DNA from: Jackrogersella multiformis | Taxonomy: Eukaryota; Ascomycota; Sordariomycetes; Xylariales; Hypoxylaceae | Assembly: GCA_902806575.1 (NCBI GenBank) | Contig: CADCXD010000002.1 | Location: 558,001 to 622,000, forward strand | Length of the DNA: 64,000 bases | Reading direction: 5' to 3' | Part shown: piece by piece, positions 36,479 through 45,846 of the stretch | Layout: each line of letters begins with the position of its first letter | Numbering within the stretch: position 1 is the stretch's first letter | Made by a program: the position numbers and the translations under genes | Notes under the pieces: generated by a model | Databases searched by the model: none | The model's input: only the letters and a program-made list of their open reading frames with translations | Told to the model about the DNA's origin: nothing

Positions 36479-38536
36479 ATGCCACGTTCAACTTTCACCA
36501 GTAACTATATAGGCACAGCAGCGGCGGCGGCGGCGGTAGCAGCAGAAGCGGACAAGTTACTCCCGGCCCTACACCACGCCGTCTCGGGCTCCGCCGGCAC
36601 GCTCATCTCAACATGCGCTCTATATCCTCTATCTTTAGTGACTACCCGCCTTCAAGCTCAAAGACAGCGACGTCGAGAGGGAGGCGGTCACAACGGTCAC
36701 AACGAGAAGGGCGAAAGTACCACTACCACAGATCCGAGCGGTCGAGGGGCAGCAACGGGTCCAGCACGGGAACCTACGCACGGCGGCATCACCGAAGCTT
36801 TTTCGCGGATCTGGAGTTCCGGTGGCGGGCCGAAAGCGTTCTATACTGGCCTGGGCCAAGATGCAGCCAAGTCTGTCTTGGACTCTTTCCTCTTTTTTCT
36901 ATTCTATGAGTGGCTCCGCAGCTCCCGGCTCGCCAGCAGCCGGAGGAGGAGGGGAGGCGGAGAATACGATATTCCGGTGCCGGGGCTGGGCGCCCTGGAG
37001 GAGCTCGTCGTCGGCATGATAGCCGGCGCGTGCTCGCGGTTCTTCTCGACGCCCATCGCCAACGTGGTCACGCGCAAGCAGACGGGGGAGATCAGCGTGG
37101 GGGAGGTCGTCGGCGCCATCCGCAAGGAGAACGGGTTCACCGGGCTCTGGTCCGGGTACTCGGCGGACCTGATACTGGCTCTAAACCCGAGCATCACATT
37201 CTTCCTGCAGGACTTCCTCAAGACGAAGGCCGTCGCCGCCGAGAGGTGGGACAAACCCGGGCCGGCGGCCACGTTCCTGCTCGCGGCCGTGAGCAAGGCT
37301 ATCGCCAGCACGATCACGTACCCGTTCCAGACCGCCAAGGCGAGGATGCACGCCGGCGCCCCGGCCGCGTCGACGAAATACAAGAGCCCGAAGGTGGAAG
37401 ATGTCAAGGAAGAGGCTGCCGCGGCGGCCGCTGCGTCGAGGGAGCTGGAGGCTAAGAAGGAACAGGGGGCCGAGGCTCCTAAAGAAGGGGAAGAAGCCGG
37501 CGCCCCCGAAGACGGAGCCGTCTCCCCCAAGACCGCCGAGCCGACCGCGGTTGTCACGCACCACAATGTCGCGCCGCCGGAGCGCAACTCCACGGACGAG
37601 TCGAAGATAGAGGCGCAGGCGCTGCGCGCGGTCAAGAACTTCAGCCGGCAGAGCGTCTTCGGGACGGCGGTGCGGATCGCGCGGACGGAGGGCGCGGGCG
37701 CGCTGTACGAGGGCCTACAGGGCGAGCTGCTGAGGGCCTTCTTCGGCCACGGCACCGCCATGCTGGCCAAGGACCTCATCCACCGCCTGCTGTTCAGGCT
37801 GTACTTCATCGCGGCCGGCGTGCTGGCCGAGGTCAAGGCGAGGAGGGCGAGGGTCGACATGGATGTGACGAGAGTGGTTAGGACTGTGGACGTGGACGTG
37901 AGCGTGAATATGCCTGGGGCGGAAGTCCCGACGCCGGAGCTGGTGAAGGGGTTGGTGATGCCGCCGGAGCCCGTGATGGCTCTACCGGAGGCGCTGGATA
38001 TACCTCCTCCGTCATCGTCGGCATTACCATCATTGTCCGAATCATCGCTGCTGCTGCCGCCGCCGCCGAGCGGACAAGCACTGCTACCACCTACGCCACC
38101 ATCCTCGCTCTCGCCTTCGTCTACATCATCCTCGCTCGTCCCTCCGCCAGCCTACTCCCCCCCGTCACCACGCCTGCCCCCACCACCAGCCGCCTACTCG
38201 GCCCCGGCACCCGTCTCCCTCAGCCCTGCGATCCCGCCGCCGCCGCCGCCAGCCCAGCCGCGCCAGCAGCTCCGCGCGCTGCGCTACCGCCTCGACAACG
38301 CCGACGAGTGGGGGCCGCGGAGCTCGTCGTCGTCGTCGTCGTCGTCGCTGCCGCGCGCCGTGCGGATCAGCAACAATAACCACAATAACCACAACATCGC
38401 CAGCAACGGTAACGGCGGCAGCAGCAGAAACGCTAACTACGACCGCCGCCGCCGGCCGATGAAGCCGCTCGACGACTTCGTGGTCAACGTCGTGGCCAAC
38501 ATGATCGACAGCACCCAGCGCGGCATCAAGCATTGA
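36479..38536 (+). CDS. ANT1: Peroxisomal carrier of the PMP47/ANT1 type, with large insert and Pro-rich tail
   Basis: A single exon gives 685 aa from ATG 36479. It shows three mitochondrial-carrier repeats: YPLSLVTTRLQAQ (repeat 1), STPIANVVTRKQTG (repeat 2) and TYPFQTAKARM (repeat 3). GLWSGYSADLILALNPSITF and LQGELLRAFFGHG are close to PMP47/ANT1 wording. That subfamily exchanges ATP for AMP across the peroxisome membrane to feed fatty-acid activation. It is about twice normal size. A basic, Ser/Thr-rich loop sits after repeat 1 helix 1, an Ala/Glu/Lys-rich insert of about 70 residues lies in repeat 3, and a C-terminal extension of more than 200 residues is rich in Pro, Ser and Asn and ends near MIDSTQRGIKH. 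The exon is GC-rich. Substrate is inferred from family only. Confidence 0.85.
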   Translation: MPRSTFTSNYIGTAAAAAAVAAEADKLLPALHHAVSGSAGTLISTCALYPLSLVTTRLQAQRQRRREGGGHNGHNEKGESTTTTDPSGRGAATGPAREPTHGGITEAFSRIWSSGGGPKAFYTGLGQDAAKSVLDSFLFFLFYEWLRSSRLASSRRRRGGGEYDIPVPGLGALEELVVGMIAGACSRFFSTPIANVVTRKQTGEISVGEVVGAIRKENGFTGLWSGYSADLILALNPSITFFLQDFLKTKAVAAERWDKPGPAATFLLAAVSKAIASTITYPFQTAKARMHAGAPAASTKYKSPKVEDVKEEAAAAAAASRELEAKKEQGAEAPKEGEEAGAPEDGAVSPKTAEPTAVVTHHNVAPPERNSTDESKIEAQALRAVKNFSRQSVFGTAVRIARTEGAGALYEGLQGELLRAFFGHGTAMLAKDLIHRLLFRLYFIAAGVLAEVKARRARVDMDVTRVVRTVDVDVSVNMPGAEVPTPELVKGLVMPPEPVMALPEALDIPPPSSSALPSLSESSLLLPPPPSGQALLPPTPPSSLSPSSTSSSLVPPPAYSPPSPRLPPPPAAYSAPAPVSLSPAIPPPPPPAQPRQQLRALRYRLDNADEWGPRSSSSSSSSSLPRAVRISNNNHNNHNIASNGNGGSSRNANYDRRRRPMKPLDDFVVNVVANMIDSTQRGIKH

Positions 38537-39392
38537 CTTGCCGCGAGGCGCGAGGCGGTGGCGGTGGCCGACGGCGACGGCGATGGCGTGTGTTGGTTCG
38601 GCGTGTGTTGCTGCGGCTGCTGCTTTTGCTGCGTGGGCATCGCGTGAACGAGCGAGCGAGCGTTGAATTTTTATATTTTTCGGCAATTTTTTTTTAAATC
38701 ATTTTGCTCTTTTTAAAATCATATTATCATCTGAGCGAGGCGAAAAAAGGTCAGTTTTTTAGTTTGGGATCTGGTTTGGGATTGGGCTGGGTTTTTATCT
38801 CTTTCTTTTCGTGAATCTCGGGTTTGAAGATTGATCCGTCGAAAATTCTTCTTTGGAGAGGGAGGGGGAGAGAAGGGGAAAGAAGAGAAAGAAGAAAAGA
38901 GAATTGACGTTTGTAAAAACCTGGAGGGTTGTATTAATTGTAATCTACCATGCATGGAAGGGGTCGGAGTTGGCGTCTGTCGAGGACGAGGTCGAGGTCG
39001 AGGTCGAAGGGATGCGGTGTGATCAGGTGAGGTGCGTGAGAGCGAAAGAGGAAGACGACTTATCATGTACGTGGTTTATGATCATCAACAACTTATTGCT
39101 GGGTACCAGGACGGCATAACTATAGGAATGACTATAGGATGGGATATACTATACGATACGATACGATAGCATGGGTTATAACCTTGGTTATAGGTTCTTT
39201 TAATGGAGATCTGGTATGATGGGCACAGTGAGTGTCGTCTCGCTGCTGCTAATGCCTTTGGGTTCTTTGATTATTTTGAGCTAAGATCTGTGAATACCTA
39301 TGTTATACCTGTGAGATTGTAATATTCGTATTGACTATGGCGAGTATATGATGAAACCATGATATCCATCGGTATAATTGCTGAGTCTATGT
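38537..39392. other. Intergenic between convergent genes
   Basis: It holds 3' flanks. It contains a GAGCGAGC run (38649-38664), a GGTCGAG run (38989-39007) and an ACGAT microsatellite (39151-39168). No gene is seen. Confidence 0.6.
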
Positions 39393-40684
39393 CTAACACT
39401 GAAATGCCACTCCGAGCTTCTGGACCTGGTTGACTCCCCCTGCAGAGAAACCCGTACCCTCGCTCTTCAGCTCGACTAGTCCGGGTCGTATTTTCTCCTT
39501 ATCCTTCTTCTTCTCCTTTTCGCCCACGTCGCCGCCGTTGGCGTGTTTCTTCTCGGTAAGGTCCGCCTCGCAGACATAGCACCTCACCTTCTCAGCATCA
39601 CCCGCCGACGCGTGGGGGTCGTGGTTGTGCCGCGAGGGACGCATAAACTTATCGACGCAGTTCCTGCATAGGACGTGGCCGCAGGGCTTGGCTAGCATTG
39701 CTTTCGAGGTATTGCTTAGTCCCTTTTTGCACGACGGACATATGCGTATGCGCTTTTTCATGTTGCTCGGACAGCCCTTGCTCTTGCTCTCGTCGCCTCC
39801 CTCCTCCTCTTCGGTGAAGTTGACCGTCACGAGCGCGTGTAGCGAGTATGTATGGGGATTGTCCTCTGGCGATGCCGGGCATACGGGAGTGATCTTCGGT
39901 TTCTTGTCTACTTTATGTAGGGCGTCTTTCGTGTTAGATGATGGGGTTATCGACGGTGTCCAAAATGATGGTAAGGTGGGTTTCGCTGCCTTCTCGTCCT
40001 CAATTGCCTTTCGGGCTTTGATCCTGTCCTCCTTGGCTATTCGTGCTAGTTCCTCTTCGTCCATCTCGAACTTGCGCTTCTTCCCAGTATCTGACGTGTC
40101 TGCCGCTGCTAGTTTGCTGCTTTCACCCGGGCCCTCAATAGCATTGGTACTGATATTATTGTTCTTGATGAAGATATAATTGTTGATATTACTCCCACTC
40201 CTGGCCTTCCCATCCAACCCAATCTGGGTCATTTCGAACTCGCGAACCGCGCGCTCGCGTGCCTCTTCCTCTTGACGTATTCTCTCTTCACCAGTATCGC
40301 GCTCCTCTTGCTCGCGTAGCTTCTCCAATCGCTTTATCTCCTTCTTCTGGGCCAGGATGTTGCTGAGGGCGCATTCGCGGCAGAAGACGTCGCCGTGGGT
40401 GCACGACACGGGGTCCCGGGCGATCTCGAGGCAAAGGCCGCAGGACGAGAATGGCAGGAAGCTCTCGCGCGAGAGACGTGCCGATGTCGAGCTCCATGCT
40501 CGACGGGCCAGGTCTCGCTCGTGCGAGGTAAAGACTGCTCGCGATGTGTTCCGCTTGCCTGGAGGGAGGAAGGTTAGTTATATATTGTCTGCTGTCATTG
40601 GGGGTTTCTATGATGTTGCAGTGAGAAGAAATACAACAAAATCATGAAAAAGAAAAAAATCAAGAAGAACTTACTGTGGGACAT
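39393..40684 (-). CDS. NOSIP-like U-box/RING protein
   Basis: Two exons on the minus strand. The first holds only ten coding bases (40684-40675: Met-Ser-His and one base); the second is 40558-39393. Total 391 aa. The N-terminus MSHSKRNTSRAVFTSHERD and the split U-box (FSSCGLCLEIARDPVSCTHGDVFCRECAL at about 40-70, and later CPSCKKGLSN...KPCGHVLCRNCVDKFM) are those of nitric-oxide-synthase-interacting protein homologues. A charged coiled coil (KKEIKRLEKLREQEERD) follows the first half-ring. In eukaryotes these proteins are nuclear, spliceosome-associated ubiquitin ligases. Fungi lack the animal synthase, so the name only marks homology. The gene is divergent from tafazzin across 474 bp. Confidence 0.88.
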
Positions 40685-41158
40685 ATTGGAGAGCGGACAC
40701 CTTCTGAGGTTGTTGATGTGATGTTTGAAGCTGTGAATATAAAAGTTGAATTATTTAAATTCGATGCAATAGAGAAGGATACAGTTATCAAGGGTTTATG
40801 TATTTAGCTACAAGGGTCCCCGGGAAATATCGACGTATCGATATAGGTAGGTACCTAGGGGTACCTAGGTAGCCCGTATCCTAATCCAACTTAGCAAGAT
40901 CATCCCGTCTCTGCAGGTGCAGGTTACACAACCGCCAGAAAATTCCGCATTCCGCATTCCGCAATAGTTACGGAGTACCTAGGTACCTCCAAGATTATTA
41001 ACTTAACATTTACTTTTTTTATCATAGATGTCATCTCCATCGTGCCAGAATCTCTTCTCCTATAACATGTAGTCCTTCATGCCAATTTCATTCTCTGTTA
41101 CCTTCACTCTTATATACCTATATAAAACTATGCCGTTTGACTCCACCTCTAAGCGTCA
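40685..41158. promoter_or_regulatory. Divergent promoter of the NOSIP-like and tafazzin genes
   Basis: 474 bp separate two divergent start codons, so both promoters must lie here or overlap. It holds motif copies at 40845-40872 (GTAGGTACCTAGGGGTACCTAGGTAG-like) and 40976-40987, and a direct repeat of ATTCCGC at 40947-40964. No TATA or specific factor site can be assigned. Confidence 0.55.
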
Positions 41159-42521
41159 ATGGCATCGGACGAAATCGACATGTCCAAGTCTAGCTCCAAC
41201 AAGCTGCCACTTCAGCAGCCAAGTCTACCATGGCGCATGACTTCTTCCATTCTTATGGGATTGACAGGCGCCATCTCGAGGGGTTATCTGTACGGGCTGA
41301 ATTCAGTCGAGGTAGTCGGCTTAGAGAGGTTTCTAGACGTTTTAGATAAGAGGAAAGACGTCGAGAAGAGACAGCGAGGTCTCATTACTGGTATGAGACT
41401 TTTACATCAGTAGCCCATCATCATTTTCATATAGTATTAAAAACTAATTCCAATACTAGTATCAAATCACATCAGTGTGTAAGTGAATATACATATTACC
41501 AAATTCGTTTCCAGACCTCAATCTTATGAATTCGTCGTCTAGTCTTGACGATCCTATCATATGGGGAGTTTTACCACTACGATACCTCTTCAATCCGTCT
41601 AACCTTAGATGGGGCTTAGGAGCTCACGACATATGTTTCAAGAATAAGTATGTGTACTCTCTAGATTTCCGAAGAGTCTTGTTTTCACTAACCCAGATAG
41701 TTAGGCTTATCGGATCTTTCTTCTATTCGGGCCAGGTATTGCCAACTCACAGGTCGCAACACTCGGCCCACGGAGGGCTCTTCCAGTCCACAATCCCACA
41801 GGCGATTCGGCTTCTATCCGCCCAGCCATTCACTACGCCGGCTCCAGCACCATCGGAAGGATCCCACGACGGGCCTCACGATGTAACCGACCCCTTTACC
41901 TCGGGCGGCCTGACCTTCACCACCACGGGAATGGACCGCTACGCCGCGCCGTCGGCCTACTCCCGCAACCGGCACAGCTGGGTGCACGTGTTCCCGGAGG
42001 CGTGCGTGCACCAGCACCCCAAGACGCTGCTGCGCTACTTCAAGTGGGGCGTGTCGCGCCTGATCCTCGAGAGCGAGCCCATGCCCGACGTGCTGCCCAT
42101 GTTCGTCGACGGCGCGCAGCGGGCCATGCCCGAGGACCGCGCGTGGCCGCGGTTCGCCCCGCGCTTCCCCGTCCGCTTCCGCGTCGCCTTCGGCGAGCTT
42201 CTAGACGCGGAAAGCACCTTCGGCGACCTGCGCGCCCGGTGGCGCGACCTCGTGCGCAGCGAGAAGAAGAAGAGGAGGGAGACGCGGGACCTGGCCATGG
42301 GCGAGCTGACCGACGAGCTCAAGTACGGCAAGGAGGCCGTGGACCTGCGCATCGAGGTCGCGAGACGGGTCCGCGACGAGGTCCTGAAGGTCAGACGCAG
42401 CCTGGGATACCCCGACGAGGATGAGCCGGGCTTCGAGCTGGCCGAGACCTGGGCGAGGGAGCCGCAGAAGGATCGCTTCAGGAGCAATGTCGACGATAGC
42501 TGGGTTAACAAGAGGGACTAG
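41159..42521 (+). CDS. TAZ1: Tafazzin (cardiolipin-remodelling transacylase)
   Basis: Four exons (41159-41390, 41460-41478, 41543-41647, 41705-42521) give 390 aa. The second exon is only 19 nt and carries the catalytic core. Joined, it reads SNHISVLDDPIIWG, with the acyltransferase H-x4-D motif at His81/Asp86. LGAHDICFKNKLIGSFFYSGQVLPTHR follows. Between this and the conserved SWVHVFPEACVHQHP there is a low-complexity insert of about 90 residues. LILESEPMPDVLPMFVDGAQ and a long, highly charged C-terminal helix complete it. Tafazzin moves acyl chains between phospholipids on the mitochondrial membrane surface to mature cardiolipin. Skipping the microexon would remove the active-site His, so the model needs it. 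The acceptors of introns 2 and 3 were picked by frame among several AGs. Confidence 0.88.
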
Positions 42522-43408
42522 GAACTGTCGCCATTGCGGTGAGGGGCTTGGTGGCTTAGTATGGTTTATAGAGCCAGGCGTGCTTTCTTCGTGGGTTTGC
42601 TGGTTGAGTAGAATTGATGATGATAAACTCTGTTTATGACTCGGTAGATGGTTCTTCGTTGGTTGCTATGAAGGTGACTTAGTGCGGGTGGAAATCTAGG
42701 ATATGATAATATTTAAAGAGGATTTGCTTTGGGGTTACAAGTGCCCTTCTACTGTCTAAGCATCACATATCCTTATTTAGAATTTAATGTGAGTGTTGCC
42801 GTCGTTCTAGCTTGGTAGTAAGGGAATTTGTTTACGGCAGTTTATATAGATAGCCCTGAAGTATAACCAACCCCCCCTTTCCGAACCTTATGTATTCTCT
42901 CAGTTTTGTTCATTCATGGCCACGAATGGCATTAGCATACAACTATAATGATGTTCTAATGGTGAGGTTTGTTCATGAAGAATCATCGCAAGAGTGACGG
43001 AGTCAAAATGGGTCAAGGGTAGAACGTATTCATAAGTCTCTAATGGGAAAACCCAGTCTACAGTCATCATATCGGTTAATCAGGCCCTGTCACTGTACTT
43101 GACAGTAGGTATGTATAGCTGCAAAGCGAAAAAATCATCAATATCTAGCAGGAGGTTCATATTATGGGGTATATCATTTTCATTAGTAGCAAATAATCTT
43201 CTTCATGATGCCCATGAATGCAGCCATGACCTATGATCGAGCGTTAAACTGAATCAGCCGAACGCCTATCCATAATCCTTGCCGTACTAGCCATATCACT
43301 ACCCCCGTCCAGAATCGCCGTATGCTAACCCAGGTACTGACCGCTTCTTACACCTTCGTCACAGCAAGTTTCTCCAGCGTAATCTAACGTTAGGTCGTTA
43401 CAACCTGG
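42522..43408. other. Intergenic between convergent genes
   Basis: 3' flanks of tafazzin and PHO85. AT-rich; no gene is seen. Confidence 0.6.
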
Positions 43409-44519
43409 CTAGTATCCAGGATCGTACACACCCTGCGATGGTACAGCTGGGGGCGCGTAGCCTCTAACCTGAGCCTGCATTGCTTGCTGCTGCTGCATCT
43501 GGTGTTGCATGGCCAGGTCGGAGAACCATGGATGCTGAAGGGCATCATGTGCGCTGATACGGTGCTCTGGGCGAAGAACTAGCATTCGCTGCAGAAGGTC
43601 GATTCCGAGCTGGTCGATCTGAGGCAGGATAGCTCTAAGATCTTGCGTGGCATACATATGAATGTTCGGCTTGTACTCGGGGAACTGTGTGATCCCAGGC
43701 CAGGTTCTTTCGGTCGGGGTACCCATTATGCGGAAGATACGTATGATCTGGTCCTCGTTCGTCGTGCCTGGGAATAGTGGTCGGCCGGTGTACATCTCGG
43801 CCATGATGCAGCCCGCCGACCAAATATCGATACTTGTGTTATACGTCCGACTCCCCAGCAAAACATCTGGAGCACGGTACCATAGGGTCACGACCTCGTT
43901 CGAAAAGGTGTTAACAGGAATTCCGAAGGCGCGCGCCAAGCCGAAGTCTCCAAGTTTGAGTTGGCCTTTCCCGTTAATAAGCAGGTTTTGAGGCTTCAGA
44001 TCTCGATGGAGAACGCGGTTCTTGTGGCAAAAGTCGATACCCTTTAACAGCTGGAACATGAAGGACTTGATGGTCATAGGCTTCAAGGCGCCCCTATCCC
44101 CGTGGGTATCCATGTACTTCTTTAGGTCTCCGTCTAGAAATTCAAAGACTAGCATAAGCTTGTTTTCCGTATGGATGACATCGTAGAGGGCGACAATGTT
44201 CTCGTGTTTGAGTTCCTTCATAAGTGAAATCTCACGAATCGCAGTCGACGGGGTGCCTTCTTCCGAGTCGAGGTGGATTTCTTTAAGAGCGACAAGTTCG
44301 CCTGTCTGGCGGTTCCGGCCCTTGAAGACCTACAGCGCCCAAATGTCAGTTTTCGACCAACTACGTATAACTAACAGGTCAAACATATAGGAAGACTATA
44401 GAAAACAAGAAGACTATATAGAAAGACAGGAAGACTATAAGAAGACAAACCGTAGCATATGTACCCTCTCCTAGCTTCTCGAGCTGCTGGAAAGAGCTTG
44501 GATGTCTCTTAGCATCCAT
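43409..44519 (-). CDS. PHO85: Cyclin-dependent kinase Pho85
   Basis: Two exons on the minus strand (44519-44451, 44329-43409) give 329 aa. It starts MDAKRHPSSFQQLEKLGEGTYATV, which is PHO85-specific and fixes the start. It then shows VALK (Lys39), the cyclin-binding helix PSTAIRE (50-56), HRDLKPQN, DFGLARAFG and the activation-loop/substrate site TLWYRAPDVLLG. The C-terminus is Gln/Met-rich (MQHQMQQQQAMQAQ). With its cyclins, Pho85 controls phosphate starvation responses, glycogen metabolism and cell-cycle entry. All catalytic residues are present. The intron is placed after Thr23 and contains a short repeat described separately. Confidence 0.95.
44383..44445. repeat. GAAGACTAT repeats inside the PHO85 intron
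   Basis: The intron carries at least four imperfect units of A/GGAAGACTATA spaced 14-17 bp apart on the + strand (44390, 44409, 44430, and a partial at 44441). Confidence 0.7.
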
Positions 44520-45846
44520 CTTGTCGCGAGTTGGGCGTGGCCGTGACGTATATCTATTATCGAATAAAATACCCCCAGCGGTACTAGTCTGGCCAAGAAG
44601 ATCCAAAGACGTCGGTTGTACGCGGGGGATGAACACGGGGGGAGTGTCCTCGGGAATCGTGGTGATGGTTGGGAAAAGGAGGATTAAATAGCCTTGTCGC
44701 AATGCAAGGCGCGGTTCTGGGCTGAGATGGTAAGATAAAAACGACAGAGGTGGTTGAGAATTTTTAATAAGCGACAGTAAAGTAACCTTAGAGTTACAAT
44801 ACTCTTTTTTCGACGATTACGGCTTGACAGGGGCGCTTATGCTTCAGTAATTGTGATCCGTTACGTATCCTTATCCTTTACTTTAGGATTAAAATGGTAG
44901 GTAATTTATTCTCGGATTCTTGTTGGCGGTTAGAAGTTGAGGGGCAAATGGGAAGGCGGTAGGTACCTAGGTAGTGTACAAGGTACATACCTACCACACT
45001 ACCAGGATGTAGTGTAGAAGGTACCTAGGTACGCTACAAGGTACATAGGCTACAAGGCTGGGCAGGGGGCATGTCATTTACAGTACCTAGGTACGTAGGT
45101 AGATAGATGGATCTAGTACATTTATATAGTCCCCACCGCCCACTTGCAGGTGCCCATCTCCTACATACCTCCATAGTACTGCCGTTGCTCATACATTACT
45201 ACGTACCTAACGCACGGTAACAATGATCGCACCGTCGAACTCTCACCAAAGCCAAATGTGGAGTTGTACATGAATGTACGACATGGACACTCGGCGAACC
45301 TAGGTACACTATTGAAAGGACCAATGCAAAACTCGTACTCGGGTTTACTCCTGCCGCAGATAAGTAGGTACCTAATTAAGTTTTCCTAATTAGGAGGTAC
45401 CAGGTTAAAGGTTACAATTAACGTTAATAGGTACTTGGGTACTACCATAGAAGCTCAACACTATCTTGATGCGGGGTGGCCACGGGGTGTTCCAAGGTTC
45501 GACGGTTCTTCATTCAGCCATTCATTTGTAACCAGCTCCAACTCCAACCACACGCAGCACACGGTCCAAAAAGAGAACACCCCATCTTGACCCCATCTTG
45601 ACACCATTGGCTATTAAACCTGCTCATGTCATCATTCACCAACTTCAACCTTCAACCTTCACCCGTGATCACTCCCTTTGGCCAATTCATATCGAACCAT
45701 CCACCCCTATTGTACTACCTATTATCTCTACTACCTTATGATAAGAATTACCTTATGATAAAATATATCTTGTAATAACCTGATGTGTCGATGAGCTCCT
45801 GTAACATTTGATTCCATCTAGACGTGATTTTCTACTAATTTGTATA
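44520..45846. other. Intergenic between divergent PHO85 and septin-like genes
   Basis: 1.3 kb without a gene. Strong motif block at 44960-45104 and further copies at 45299-45306 and 45365-45430. CTTCAACC-type repeats lie at 45640-45660 and direct TTACCTTATGATAA copies at 45732-45760. Confidence 0.6.
44960..45104. repeat. TACCTAGGTA-type palindrome cluster
   Basis: Copies at 44961-44974 (AGGTACCTAGGTAG), 45020-45033 (GGTACCTAGGTACG) and 45083-45102 (GTACCTAGGTACGTAGGTAG), with ACAAGGTACATA units between, form an imperfect tandem array of about 60-bp period. Confidence 0.75.

Noticed and set aside
36904..37860. 318-codon open frame antisense to the peroxisomal carrier gene
   Set aside because: It mirrors the GC-rich coding strand of a confident carrier gene and is low complexity (Ser/Ala/Thr). 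No family signature.
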